DNA of 64,000 bases from Ustilago trichophora (lineage: Eukaryota; Basidiomycota; Ustilaginomycetes; Ustilaginales; Ustilaginaceae), in the NCBI GenBank assembly GCA_900323505.1, contig OOIN01000035.1:434001-498000 (forward strand), read 5' to 3'. Position 1 is the stretch's first letter; every line of letters begins with the position of its first letter. The notes under the pieces were generated by a model that was not told the DNA's origin, did not search any database, and saw only the letters and a list, made by a program, of their open reading frames with translations. Shown piece after piece: positions 23,401 to 34,000 of the stretch. Position numbers and translations under genes: made by a program.

Positions 23401-26400
23401 CATCCTGGAATTGCTTGTCGTCGTCGACACCTGCGATATCGCTCTCATCGCGCAGAACGCGGTCGGGCTCCACCTCATCGGCATTGACCGTCTCGGCTGC
23501 AGTCTCGCCATCTTCGTCCTTGTCATTTCGCTTGGTCCAGACTTCTGGAACAGATCGCAATTCCGAGACATCCAGCTGTCGTCCAGCTTCCAGCTCGGCA
23601 ATAGCAATTCGGAAGAGGGTGTCTTCAGCTTCGCGCTGACCAGAACCGACAATATCAGAGATGGTCTTGACGGCCTCTGACCAGACTGGGCGCAAGTTGA
23701 CCTTGAGGTTGGCAACGATGTAGCGAAGGACGAGAGCATCCCGCTGGGCAAAGCGCTGCACTTCAGCAGTCTTGTATGCGGCAGCGGCACGACCAAGGTC
23801 TCGACCGACGCTCCGCATGCGGACGTTGCGATCGCGGATCGAGACGACGGAGAGGGGCGTACGTTCGACCTCGACCAGCTTGTCAATAAATGTGCCACTA
23901 CTGCCGAGCTCTTCCGCTTCGATGAGCGAGAGGACCTCGAGAGCAGCCAGTCGAATGACAGGGTCCGAAGACATGACTGCGTCTGACAAGGGCTCCAACA
24001 CTTCGGCCAGCTTGGGCAGCTGAGGTCGGACACGGGCAGGGCAAGAAGCGAGGTACTTGCTCAAACCACGGAGGGTGCCACGGTGCCAAGAGGCGCATCG
24101 AACCACGCGTTCGATAGACAGGCGCTCCTTGAGCTGCTTGGCTGTCGCTTCAAAGTCTTTGCCCGAGCTGCGCTCCTGCAAGCTGGCCAGACACTCGAAA
24201 GCGAGTCCGGCGAGCAGGGCAGGGTTGACAATGTGTTCGTCGTAGCTTGCGCGGACCTGTTCCTGTGTGGCAAAGTATGTATCCGAAAGCAGACCGTCCA
24301 AGAGAAGCTGTGCGATCTGGCTGCTGAAATTGGCACCGGATGCGGTCTTGGGTACAGTGGACAGACGAAGCGCGGGCACCAAGGGCTCGAGCGCGTGCTG
24401 GTCAGCAAGCACACGAGAGGCCGCGCCCTTACCTTTGCCAGCTTTGGGCTTGCTGGTACAGAAGAGAGTGACGAGCTTGCCCAGACGTCCTTCGATCTCG
24501 GCGGCAACGTGCTTGGACCATCGGACAAGCGAAGGATTGGGATGCGATGATCGCAGTTCGTCCAACTGTCCCAGCCTCTCGAGTCGCTCGAGGAGAGTGA
24601 ACGCCTGGTCCTTGCTGTGCGAGGAAGTTGAAGTCGAAGCGACGGTCTCTGCGGTCGAAGTGAGCACCGATGGAAGAACGAATTGCTTGAAACCGCTCCA
24701 CTCCAGGGTTGGCTGGGCGAGTGCCTCGACGAGACCGCTGAACTCGGGCCAGAGGGCCTGTCGCTGCTCGAGAGAGTCTTTGGACTTGGAGACGGTGGGG
24801 ACGGGTGCGACCGAATCGACGAGCTTGATGCCTGGTCCGAGGAGATCCTGCAACCTGCCGATGGGAAGCGAGAGCGCAAGCAGCGAGACAAGCGATGTCC
24901 TCAAAGCGGCACCGTGCGACCCTTGGATAGCTGGATGGAGGAATAGAGGCGAGAGGCGAAGGAGCAGTGCGAAGAGAGCCGGCTTGAATTGGTCGGCAAC
25001 TCGAGTGCCTTTCCTGACACCAACGGCACATGCGAGCCACTCGACAGACTCTGTGAGGTGAGCAACGTCCTGTTGTGTTTTGCTGGTATCGGATAGCAAG
25101 CGCGACTGGTTGCCGTCGACGAGGCTGGAGAGAAACTCGAGAACAGGTGCAAAGTGAGTCGCGTTGCAGTGGTGGACAAGTGCAGTGATGGTGAGGCGGC
25201 CGAGGATGAGTCGTGTGAGGTGGCGGTACTTGGCAACGGACGGGTTGGATGCGGTGCGGGAAGGTCGGAGGAGCACACTCAAAAGCGAGATGCACTTGGA
25301 GTGCAGACGGCGATCGAGCGACTTGCATCCTTCGACCCAGATACCGGCGATACCTCGCGAGAAGCGCACGGAAGGTCGGCGGGAGGGCTGACGGCGGTAG
25401 TGAACGTGTCGGTCCTCGTCGAGAAGCATGGTCTCGAGGTCGGAGAGGATGAGCGAGGTGATGTTCTGCAACTGTAGACCTCTTGTCTTGCGGAGAAGGT
25501 GAGCAAAGGCTTCCGAGGCGAAACGTCTTGTGAAGGGCGAAATGCGCTGGATGTTGGTATTGACAAAGGCAGCCTCATCGGTGGAGCCATCCTCTTCAGC
25601 GTCCTGCTGCTCGGGTGGAGATGAAGCCGCGTCCTCTTCATCGTTTTGTTCGTCTTCCTCATCTTCGGCGTCCGTGGTCGATGCTTTCTGTTGAGCTTCC
25701 TGGGCCACAATCCGCTTCCAACCGAGGTAAGGACGAATGACAGTCCAAGTCTCGACCAGACGACGGGTCCTCTCGTCGACCTCTTCAGCCTCGGCCTCCT
25801 CATCTGGCATCTCCACATCCATGCTGACCTCTTCGACGTCGTCGCCCTCGAAAGAGCGCGCGGCGATCTCCTTGCTGATAATGAAAGGGCTGACCGCCTT
25901 CAAAATCCAGGCAGCCGACTGAAAACCACGCTCGACGAGGTTGGCTGCTGCTCTTTCATCGCCGTTGGTAGTGTCCTTTGTGGTTGTTGTGATGTGAACT
26001 GCACTCTTGAGCATGGGAGGGTAGATGGGGAGGAACTCGGAGCCCAAGTCCTTTGCGAGGCGTGGGAGGAGGTCGAGAGCCGCATCCCAGGCCAGCCACA
26101 GACTGCGTGTCGACAAAGTTGTAGCGAGGATCGATGAGATGTCTGCACGATGGTGGATGAGCTGTGGAAGAGACTGTGTGATAGGGCTGAGTTGACGATA
26201 GAGGTCGTGGAAGGCGTTGGAGAGGTTGAGGTCCGTCCATGCCTGCAGTGCGTGCGAGAACGAAGTCCTGGCGTGAAGAGACGAAGATGCATCCTCGTCA
26301 TCTTCGTCCAGCTGCAGGTCGTCTTCCATGTCACCTAGTGTAGGCAGACGAGAGGTGGTGGCGCTGCTTGAGGAAGCTAGTGGAGCATCGAGACCAGAGT

Positions 26401-26677
26401 ATGGCCTGTAGCTGGTGCTGGCGCTGATCGCAGCCGGAGCGAGATGGACATCCTGGAGACGTTGGTTGAAGGAGGCATATCGGAAGCGGGTGGTGACCTT
26501 TTCTGCATTCTTGTTGATCTGTTTGAGCGTCTTTTGCTTTGCACTGGCCTTGTTTCCGCTGGCGTCGAGGTGAACCTTGCGGACCTTGGAGGCCTTCTTG
26601 TCGGCCTTCTTTCGCTGTTGCTCTCGAGAGAGCTTTTTGCCTGCCTTGCTAGGCTGGGCGGATAATGTAGGAGCCAT
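17456..26677 (-). CDS. UTP20: UTP20/DRIM, U3 snoRNP (SSU processome) component
   Basis: This intronless frame encodes 3073 aa. UTP20 is a giant HEAT-repeat scaffold of the small-subunit processome in the nucleolus, needed for 18S rRNA processing; yeast and human forms are about 2500 and 2800 aa. The N-terminus is very basic (KKLSREQQRKKADKKASKVRK) and is followed by the FRYASFNQRL segment typical of the family. Helical repeats fill the middle. An acidic, Ser-rich patch precedes the C-terminus (about 2850-2910), and the end is a Lys/Arg-rich tail (NERRNQKNHLARKRRNQ), as expected for a nucleolar protein. The extra length is mostly acidic low-complexity insertions. The first ATG at 26677 is used. 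The gene converges on GH30 with a 247-bp gap and has its own promoter in the 502-bp spacer behind it. Confidence 0.93.
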   Translation of the reverse strand: MAPTLSAQPSKAGKKLSREQQRKKADKKASKVRKVHLDASGNKASAKQKTLKQINKNAEKVTTRFRYASFNQRLQDVHLAPAAISASTSYRPYSGLDAPLASSSSATTSRLPTLGDMEDDLQLDEDDEDASSSLHARTSFSHALQAWTDLNLSNAFHDLYRQLSPITQSLPQLIHHRADISSILATTLSTRSLWLAWDAALDLLPRLAKDLGSEFLPIYPPMLKSAVHITTTTKDTTNGDERAAANLVERGFQSAAWILKAVSPFIISKEIAARSFEGDDVEEVSMDVEMPDEEAEAEEVDERTRRLVETWTVIRPYLGWKRIVAQEAQQKASTTDAEDEEDEQNDEEDAASSPPEQQDAEEDGSTDEAAFVNTNIQRISPFTRRFASEAFAHLLRKTRGLQLQNITSLILSDLETMLLDEDRHVHYRRQPSRRPSVRFSRGIAGIWVEGCKSLDRRLHSKCISLLSVLLRPSRTASNPSVAKYRHLTRLILGRLTITALVHHCNATHFAPVLEFLSSLVDGNQSRLLSDTSKTQQDVAHLTESVEWLACAVGVRKGTRVADQFKPALFALLLRLSPLFLHPAIQGSHGAALRTSLVSLLALSLPIGRLQDLLGPGIKLVDSVAPVPTVSKSKDSLEQRQALWPEFSGLVEALAQPTLEWSGFKQFVLPSVLTSTAETVASTSTSSHSKDQAFTLLERLERLGQLDELRSSHPNPSLVRWSKHVAAEIEGRLGKLVTLFCTSKPKAGKGKGAASRVLADQHALEPLVPALRLSTVPKTASGANFSSQIAQLLLDGLLSDTYFATQEQVRASYDEHIVNPALLAGLAFECLASLQERSSGKDFEATAKQLKERLSIERVVRCASWHRGTLRGLSKYLASCPARVRPQLPKLAEVLEPLSDAVMSSDPVIRLAALEVLSLIEAEELGSSGTFIDKLVEVERTPLSVVSIRDRNVRMRSVGRDLGRAAAAYKTAEVQRFAQRDALVLRYIVANLKVNLRPVWSEAVKTISDIVGSGQREAEDTLFRIAIAELEAGRQLDVSELRSVPEVWTKRNDKDEDGETAAETVNADEVEPDRVLRDESDIAGVDDDKQFQDGILLERRKAVRSCIEHARTSSGINKSTTSTALTTTLQACIEIQQPDARLDLINYRHQILKLLCEVAPIVERNNARFVHIFFRDAGPRNLAGVLLSPLDDDDEDEDAENDDEVVKEKKADDPSAMNLNKKDRQAQLNAYLEVLGKLKNPKALSRSGELHSYLLSLCATAEVSVQKLALEAILTWKDEAVLPYAQKLKDLLEAGNFRDTLTTFTLSSDSNVVQPYHRPVLMPLVIRLLFGALLSRRGNRTSGAGQRARRGAVLGALADVGSEELVTLVDLMLAPFGDQARTPTDTAGKFEFVSKQPVASTRRQTGYLTLLGEVVKQIGANLLPYWDRLISVALNLTYHAHQAVVQVHIESSEASSETSKPLTARTSRARLVRQAGYKRLCDFFGKPQAASVFQWNRYLSAIFAELISPRLEALRVESSQSPSALLELFHVWSGQSETIPLLGTYDSTVLPSIFAILAAPTVKPSAIGSVLDISERVLAAASAETDAMDVSTDVDYRNGSTLPLVDMLVRPHASVFLSCVTPLIEQASSAVGPAAAAMGRDDLLRRQISLLAALSPFVTAPEDASHLVKLLSPMMRKSNFLVPERTKTELLAIFERLLSLIPEFQDKNSEMFQTTFAMLSGLFSLLRTTESRKTLSAAFNRCAEVDSDLSRVAKWCTQLNALSKRRVEERDFDQLFAAFDSINATDLVINVKEWQPLVHNFLFLILDPEELSVRSNANASLVKFITQTAAECDSGADGEGELMQLFLTAVWPGLKKAVRNRSELVRRDVLAVMSSAAENLSKCEVMAELSGLLGAGDAEVNFFNNIHHIQLHRRTRAVKRLPEQAAKGGMKSRTISDILAPVLGHFLMPGSVELNDHNLITEVITSLGLLAGQLTWGPYNALLWQYLKLANKKGASERIMVRTAMAILDNFHFGMEEETILEDEDVEEDEDGDVELDEEAKAAAAANKEGKEAERVKILDAVTSRLLPRLMAYLEQKDETEDSTRLPIAVGVVRVAQCLPAKQRQTQISKLLKTLSNVFRSKAQDTRDLARETACKVMSTLGASFLPEFLREMRRSLMRGPQKAVLAFTVHSVLTHLMTSKDEPLTSLDQGAKEIIEIAVEDIFGQTADDRESIGSKTTYREVKHSKSMDTFEQVSRIVTPNRMAEVLQPLRDILQQTEIPKVVRQVEECLRRISSGIPANPQFDSNRFLSLCATLIRRDAVFLQARKAETKATSRHKSATLYNYAVFLKRKDVEEGATAGKDHYSRNAHKFVAFGLEMLVTSLRRERFDFQDEEVLAKLNAMVNIVGEAAYANESSVLELSLRAIAQIVKVPVSRVDKALPVFIKQIFGIIHQYGSPQSQIVQTAFRTLTAILRECKQASLSETHLSGLLKLIAPDLEEPAVQNTLFGLLRAIVSRRLVVSEVYDTMDKVAEMMVTNQSNSVRDLCRSTYLQFLLDYPQGKQRLRNQIGFLAKNLAYEHESGRLSVLEITDAILNKFGDELLQEYAEMLFVALAMVLANDSSSKCREKSASLIGTLLQAMTPAQQDKTALMVDAWSRQEAKPELARVGVQIYGLLLQSLPERGAEWAEKALEVVTKVLVDCADDLESLENADAGVFGFEGIELDWQLPYHSLQTLGRITTLIGAKDASKATEANDAVRRLLLFPHKWVRISSSRILGGLYALREPVAPNMVPMQQDPVASLPALVDAAKKSCLQLRSDKLDDTLALQVVKNLVWIGRSFALFPVDRPVLEDVVDAEETGKKRSHDDEEEDADEDEEDAASEGGESSEAEGEEEEEEDDESMVESAKRREAAMDAPTAIATDPLRWLVSRLSFQARLSLAQSKPEGWTIAPSSILRFFAALSSSLPSTLLPHLLGLFLSPIIRLVESPATAQSSQHGGDELKALAIEVQTHLQSLVDVGRFNKTYSSLKRKQQAKREQRKTDRLMRGIQNPELQAKRNERRNQKNHLARKRRNQVNLEKREAGGSGKTKRARKA

Positions 26678-27179
26678 GTTGATTTAGAGAGAGAGGAGTG
26701 TTCAAGCTAGCATCAATGGACTGGACGTTAAGCCAACGATGCTGCCTATGATAGTGTTGGTAGGGAGACAAAGACGAGAAAGGTTGCTGCACAAGCTCAG
26801 TCTCTAAGAATGCAAGGAAGGAAGTGTTCTTTTCTCGTGGCAAAAGGGAAATTTTTGTGCTCTGTTTCCCTCAGCTCTCATCGCCGATATCCGAGATTTT
26901 TTTTCGCCTTCAGCCAACAAGAATTTAGGCAGAAGAAAATCCTTTTTCAAGGGTCCATCCTTCCCTCCGAGCCAAAATCCTCCACACTCGCAGGCTGCCT
27001 GCGCCCATGTCACCGCCGTTGCTCAAAATGACCTAACACCCTCCAAAATTACCCCGGCACATGCTGGAGTCGATGCTTCTGACTTCAAGTGACACAGACA
27101 AGGTGAGAGGATTGATGTGAAGAAGCACAATGATGCTTCCTAGTATGTACTGATGACTACGTCACTAAACGATACCTAG
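26678..27179 (-). promoter_or_regulatory. UTP20 promoter and HRD3 3' flank
   Basis: This 502-bp spacer lies between two tandem minus-strand genes. The half next to 26677 is the UTP20 leader and promoter, and the half next to 27180 is the HRD3 3' flank. Short A/T runs (near 26895-26940) are seen but no clear TATA box or coding sequence. Confidence 0.45.
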
Positions 27180-27258
27180 CTAAATTCCGGCAATGATGTT
27201 TGCCGCGGCATTGGGCTCGTCACCCAACGGTGCCCATGGATTTTGTTGAGGGGCTGGA

Positions 27259-27289
<31 letters not shown>

Positions 27290-30200
27290 GGCCACCCTGC
27301 TGTTCATTTTGCTGTCTACGCTCTCTCTCCAGCTGCAACTGTACATTTTGCCTCACATACGCCAAGTATGCCAGCCCTCCAACCACAAGAATCAACAGCC
27401 CAGACTCGATCAAGTTGTCCAGATCCTCATCCGTTTCGCCCTCCCTGGCAGCCCAAGTCTCCGGCTCGTTCGGATCTCCATATCCTCCACCCTGTTCCTC
27501 AGCTAACTTGTTGCTCTGCTTCTCCTCGGTCTGCTTCTGCGTTGCTGCAGCAGCTTGTTCCTCTTCCGCTTCGGTATATGCCGTATTCTTGTCCGTGGAG
27601 ACATAGGAGGAGAGGAGCGAGATTGCGCTCTGGCTCGACTCTGATCGAAACAAAGCTGCCCAGACCGCACGGATGTGGAGCTTGACTAGACTGAGTGCCA
27701 CGGGAAGGAAGGCTTCGGTGTTGGTCTCGACAGCCGTGTCGTAGTATCGCTTGGCAAGGTGGAAGTCTTGCCTGGCCACACCGATGCCGTTCTCGTACAT
27801 CCAGCCCAAATTCCAGTATGCGAGTGCCGAGACCCCGCGGTCGGCGGCAGCAGAGTAGCAAGCTGCAGCCTTCTCATATGCAGGTTGACCAGGGTTGCCA
27901 GTACCAATGCCGTGGAAGTAATAGTCGCCCATCTTGACCATCGCATCGACGTTCTGTTGTGCTGCCGAGCGGGTCCAGTGTACCAGAGCCAGACGATCGG
28001 TAAAGTTTCCGTCGGGGCGGAGGTCGTACGACAGGTCAAGGATACGAGTACGAGTATTGGCACGGTCGAGCATGTACGCAACGTTGTTCTGTGCCGATTC
28101 ATAGCCCATCTCTCCAGCCAATGCCCAGCCGAGCAAGGCCTTTTGCCTGTCGCTGCGGCGCCAAGCGTGCTCGGCTTTGTGAGAGATACGCGTCGACCAG
28201 TCGCCCTTCTCCGCGGTATGCTTGAAGCCGGATAGAGCCGTTCGGCAGTGTTCGTTGGACTGCTTCTTGCGGGCTAGCTGGGCATTGACTTTCGCCAGCA
28301 AGTACACGGCTTCGAAGCGGCTGTCGCCGACCGAGGCGACTGTAAGACATTTTGAGGCGGCATCCAGATCGCCCATGTCCTTATGGATTTTGGCAAGGTT
28401 CACGTTCGCCCCGCTGTGCTTGGCTTTGGCTGCTGCTTCAAAGTAGGTAGTAGCGACGCCAATGTCGGCTGCTGTGCCTAGGCCGTCGCGCAGCATCACG
28501 CCCAGGCCGTTGTACGATTCAGCGTCGCCAGTGCTCTGGCCACGAGAGAACCAGACCCATGCGCGCTTAAAATCTTGCTCAACACCTTCTCCTCGCAGAT
28601 ACATCTGACCGATTATGCCAGCAGCAGATCCTGCATGGGTCAACACGGTGTCGTCCACCTTGAGCTGCACGTCCTCACCTTTGTCTCCGGCTTTGGCCGT
28701 GTATCCTGTAGGCCCGCCTCGTGCGACTTCTCCGGCTTTGCGAGGCCACACCTCCTTCGCGACGCGCAAAGCCCATTGCAAGGCACGTCGGTAGTCCCGA
28801 CGCACAGCACCTGCCGCCTCACTCGACGAGTAGATACTGCCGTAGTAATACACCTTGGCCATGAAGAGCGTGCTTCTCACATCGCCGTGTTCAGCTAGGT
28901 AGATATGATACTCCAACAGGTCTTCGAGGGCGGAAGGATCGCGTGCTGAACCAGGTTGACGGTTGAGCGCCGCCTGCACAGCTGGATTCAATACGGCAAA
29001 GCCTGTAGAGGCGACAGATGCACCGGGTCCGTATGCGCCTCCATCCAAATCAGAGATGCGGATCTTGGTGTAGGGCAGCGTGAGACCGCCTGGTGGACCT
29101 GCCTGGAAGCGCTTGTATGTGTCTTCGGCCGCCTTTTCGTACAGCTCGAGCGCGTTCCAGCAGGAAGGAGCGACGCCAATGCCTGCTTTGTAGCGGAACC
29201 CAAGTGCCATCTGTGAAGGAGCGTGACCAGCATTGGCGGCGATCGTGTAGTGGAGCACCGCCTTGGCTTGCCGTTGGCCATCATCCGTCTTGAGCTGCGC
29301 GAAGAGCTCGCGTCTTCGTTTCCATGCTGAACGCACATCGTCGGCTGATGGGGAGGATGTGAATGAGGTCCGGGTGCCGATCTCGTTTGGTAATGGTTTC
29401 CAGTCGCCTAGAGCGGTCGACTCCCACCCACTGCCTTCGAGGAAAGCAAGACGAGCATGGGCGCTGGCGTTGCCAGCCATCGAGGTGCCGTACTGATCGT
29501 GACCGAGATCCACAAGGCGTTGGTAGCAAGCTCGAGCGCGTGCAAGGTTGGGCTGGCTGCCGTGCGTGCCCCAAAGCGAGTGTTCGCCTAGCACCCACAA
29601 TGCGTCAGCCAATGCTGTTGTGCGGCCACCGCTGGCCTGGTCAGTTGAATTCGAGTCCAAGGAAGCAGCTCGAAGTAAGTCAGAGCCGTTGCGAGCTGCG
29701 GAGGAGTAGGCTTCGTATCGCCAATCGACCGATGCTCGACCCCAGCCAGCTTCAGTGAGTAAAGTGACAGCAGACTTCCTTTGGGAACCACGGAAGTCTG
29801 GAATGTCGCTGTCGGTGTCACCGCCTGAGGATAGAATAAGCTCGGGCGATGACTTGGCCTTCGTTTTGAATGGGCCGAACATGATGCTTTCCCAAACGCT
29901 GTCGGTCGGATTCACAGGTGTCTCTCCTTCCGGTAGCCTCTCCCAGTCTGGCCATAGTGGTAGCGGGCTGGCACTTGGCCACTGCGATTCGTATTGGGAA
30001 GCACCTATCGGAGGACCCTGCCAGCGATGTGCATCGTCGTTCCTTATCGAGCTGACACCCCGCGACTTGCGATCGGCCCCGGAAGGACCACGCGCCCAAG
30101 ATTGTTTCGTCTCGTGAGAGACGTACTGAAGCCCCTGGCGCAAGCCGCGAACAAAACTGCTGCCGAGACTTATTGGCTCGGTCGTGCTCGAAGTCGCCTC

Positions 30201-30482
30201 GTTGCGCAGTGCTTCCGATTGCGGTTGCGCATCCTTGGAGGATCCTTTGTCGCTCTTTTTGCGGGGAGATCGAGTCTTGATGTTGTCACGAAGAACGTCG
30301 AGAGCTAGTTCGTACTTGCGCTGCGGCGAAAGGTCATCGATAGTTTTGGATTGGGATGGAGCTGCGAATGGCGCTTGTTCCGCATGCGCTCCGCCTAGCA
30401 CTGACAGTAGACAGCTCGTCACCAGGAGCGTTAGCAGCGCTTTGTGATGACGACGCCAGGATCGTCCGTCTGAGGTTGCCAT
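27180..30482 (-). CDS. HRD3: HRD3/SEL1L-type ERAD adaptor with Sel1-like repeats
   Basis: This 1100-aa protein has the layout of HRD3/SEL1L, the ER-lumen partner of the HRD1 ubiquitin ligase that presents misfolded glycoproteins for ER-associated degradation. It has a signal peptide (about 1-34, ending GGAHA) and a disordered N-terminal region. Many Sel1-like repeats follow, such as ALGFRYKAGIGV, GQMYLRGEGVEQDFKRAWVW, GLGVMLRDGLG, DYYFHGIGTG and LGWMYENGIGVARQDF. One transmembrane helix (about 1028-1045, LLILVVGGLAYLAYV) leads into a short cytosolic tail with ten consecutive Gln. Yeast HRD3 is 833 aa and human SEL1L 794, so this form is long, mainly through its N-terminal spacer. The ATG is the first in the frame and directly precedes the signal peptide. 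Confidence 0.9.
27261..27290. repeat. CAG/CTG triplet repeat coding poly-Gln
   Basis: One TTG plus nine CTG triplets on the plus strand code ten Gln in the cytosolic tail of the HRD3-like protein. It is likely length-variable among strains. Confidence 0.9.
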
Positions 30483-31078
30483 GGTTTACAACTAGATCAT
30501 TCTCAGATCTTGAAGAGAGCCGTTGATGGGTCAAGCTGATGCCGGGTCTGGTAGTCACGGCGAGAAGCAACTCTAGTGTGCTATGGACAATCCAATGAAT
30601 CGTTCGACTGAAACAGCTCGTGATTACAGGGTGAGATGGTATGGAAGGGCCGGCGTCCAGGCAACGTTGGTGAAGTTGGTGGTTGAAGGAGGTGCAGGAC
30701 GATTGAGTTAAGGGTCTGTGCTCCATAAGCTTTAGGTGGGCGGTTGTGCTGTGTGAGTTGGCCTCCACGTTGACTTTTTCCGGTCCATTTTTAGCATCTC
30801 AATGTTTTGACGATCTCACATCCTCGGACAGAAAATTCGAGCACTACTTGAAGCGACATCCTTACTATCCTTCTCTTCTTCCTTTTTTCTCAATCAGAAT
30901 ATGCATCGCAAGCAAAGAAGTGTAGAGAGCATTGTTCGAGTATTTGCAAAAGAAAAGAGACACAAAGAGAGTGTGTATATGTGCGATATGCATGCTGAGA
31001 AGAGAGATACAACGAAAAGTTAGAGTGAATGAAAGTGAACTGTTGTGTACAAGAAAAAGGCTATGTTGATACCGCTTT
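30483..31078 (-). promoter_or_regulatory. HRD3 promoter and 3' flank of the GH16-like/acyltransferase gene
   Basis: A 596-bp spacer between tandem minus-strand genes. The side next to 30482 should hold the HRD3 promoter. No clear TATA box, repeat or extra gene is seen. Confidence 0.4.
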
Positions 31079-34000
31079 TCACACCTTCCTGCCGAGGCCG
31101 CCCGATGTAGACCTCCAAACGGCCTTGGAGAAGAGACCGCCCCAGTAGTCGAATGTTGCTGTGAAGCATTCGGCTACGACAAACAGCATTGCGTACGAGG
31201 TGACGAAAACGACCAAGATCGTTGCCCAGTAAGGAACACCTGCAGCCAGCATCGTGAGACACAACCAGGCCGACCAAGTCCACCAGACGACACCGTGCAT
31301 CAAGAAGACCGCAAAGGCATGCCTGCCAATGTACGACCAGAGACGAAGGCGGAAGAAGGCACGCAGGAGATCCGACAAGTCCGTGAGAAGGAAAAAGCTG
31401 AACGATAGAACCCACGAGGCGACACGAGGGTCGGTGTAGCTGATTCCCGGATCTTCGGACCAGGCGTGAGGTGCCTCAGTGGTCCAATCTGGATGCAGCC
31501 TGAACTCCCTGTTGTCGAATCCGACACCGGGAGAGGTGGGGATCTGCGAGAGGTACTGCTGAGTCCAGGAGGCAAGGAAGAGGGCCCAAGCAAAGACTTG
31601 ACCGTGTACGCGGAGCTTCGAGAGCGACTCGGGGAGATGCAGGCCGCGGCGGACGAAGCCAGGGACGAGAGGTACACCTTTGGCTGCCTTGGCTTGGTAG
31701 TTGAGCTTGCTGTCGAGGTCAGCAACGACGAGACCGGCCATGAAGAAGAGATCCCAAGTGTTGGCGTACCAGCTAAGCGCGATGCAGAGAGCGTAGAATG
31801 TGAATCGCTTGTATGCGTTCTTGATCTCGTGGGCGACAAGGGCGCAGATCATGCACGTCCATGTACCCTGTACAATGACGGGGATGGTCCAGAGCACACC
31901 AGTGGCGTAACCGGTGACGAGAGCTGGCTGAATAGGGGGAGCCGACCACCAGAGCGAGATAAAGGCGTCGAGGAAGACCATGACATTGTCAAAGTTCTGC
32001 CAGTAGGACCAGGTCGACCATGTCCTTGAGGCCAGACGAGGCACCCACTTGAAGGCACCAACATCCATCAGGAAGTAGTTTGCCAGCACAGCACCTGCCA
32101 CGGGGAGCGCCAGACGAGGGATACGTCGGACAGAAGCGTCGGCCATACTCTGCAAGCCGCCCTTGAGCAAGTAGCGGTTGGTCATGGTACGCGATGGCAG
32201 CATGAAGAAGATACCGAGCTTGAGGCCCTGGTTGACTACAATGGGACCGAGGATCGAGCGGAACCAGAACTCAAACTTGGGATAGTGGTGCGCAGCTCCT
32301 GGTGTCGTGATACCAAAGTAGTAGATTAGCATGAAGTGGTGGAACGAGACCAAGAAACAGGCAAAGCCTCGCATGCCGTCCAGGTAATCGATCCTACGAG
32401 CGCCCGTCGAGGTTAGCTGAGTGGTACCCTTAATGAACAGCAAGTCGTTGATGCGGCGAAGGACCGACTGGACGAAAGACTGAGGTGGCTTGACACTAGC
32501 GCCGGCGCCATCTCGCGCCTTTCGGCCGACGGCATCACCAAGCTCGGGCTTGGCAAGAGCTCCGATCTCACCATCAGCAGCGTTGAGGTCTCGCTGCTGC
32601 CATTGGATGATCTGGGGTCGTTGGAAGGCTTCGTGGGTTTCAGATCCGTAGACTTCGTGGATCGATCCAGCCCTCGAGGTTCCTTCGTGCTGGAAATGGT
32701 ACATGGACGAAGCAGCCGCTGCGCTACGCATCGAAGAGAAAGATCCGCCGCGGGGACGCTGGTGTGAAAGCAGCTGTTCGTGTGTCATGTGCGTAGAGTG
32801 ACCAGCACTGGAGGCGGGAGGCGGATAGGCAAGGTACGATGAGCTGGGATTTCGGCTGTGAGCGTACTGCGCATCGTCGACCAGCTCGACCTCGTCGTAG
32901 TCACCCTTCAGGCTGGTGCTTTCGCTCGAAGACTCCTTGTGACCCGACAAGCTGTGGGAGTAGACCGAGGAAGCAGGCTCTCCTGCGAAACCAGGGGCAA
33001 CGTAAGGCAGTGCCTGTGCTCGGTTCATGTCTTCAATCCATCGCGGTGTCTCTGCACCGTTGCCGAAGGGAGACTCGTGACCATTGAGCGAGTTGGGAGG
33101 CCTCAAGCTTGCAACTGAGCCGTAGCGTGGAAGGAGGCCCTTGGGTGTAGCCTCGAGCTCCATGTGGCTACTGTACGAGCGAGCGTCCGAGTCATCGTCG
33201 TCATCACTCAAATCATCCGAGTCGGTGTCAGAGCCGTACACGAGGTCGGGCGAGGTCCAAAGCTGTACTGGCTTGGTAGCTACAACGCCGTGCGTTGGGC
33301 TCATAGTGCCAGGCGTGCCAACAGGAGTAAGACCAAAGAGACGAGCCTTGTCATCGTTGACTTCGGCAGCCAAGGGCGTGAGAGGAGGAGTGTCGCTGAA
33401 GCTCGAGCCCTTGGAAGCAAGGGTAGAGATGACGGGAGGAGCAACAAAGCCCTCCGCCGAGCTTAGAGCGTTGGCTGCATCGCGCTCCTTCTCCTGAGCA
33501 GCAACGGCCGCAGCGCGTTTCTTGTCCTTTGCCTTGACAGATCGTACCACGAGACCGTGAGCGATGGTCATGACGAAGACACCAGCGGCGATCGAGATGG
33601 CGATGACACCGTAGAGGGGAGCGTGGAAAGACTGCTTTGGCAGCTTCTGCTTGTTGAGCGCAGCCAGATCAAAGGTGGTGCTGCCACGGAGAGACATGTC
33701 GTCAGTGCTGCAGAAAGCATCTGCGTTGGCGCTTGCAGCAGAGCACTGCGACTCGTACTGCGAGTGGCGCTCTTCGAGACTCGAGTTGAAGAAGAAGCGT
33801 GTGTAGCGAACGTGGGTCAGGAGCGGCTGACGGAGAGGAGGACCTTGCGACTGAGAGTGCTCTCCGTTGGACCAAGCCTCGAAGCTGATGGGTGCTGGAG
33901 TCATGGGCAGGTGTGTCGCGTTGACGCCCTTCTCGACAGAGTGGAAGTTGGCACTGTCGTTGAGAGCACCGTTGCGCCACTGGAGCAATCTAGGCTGCCA

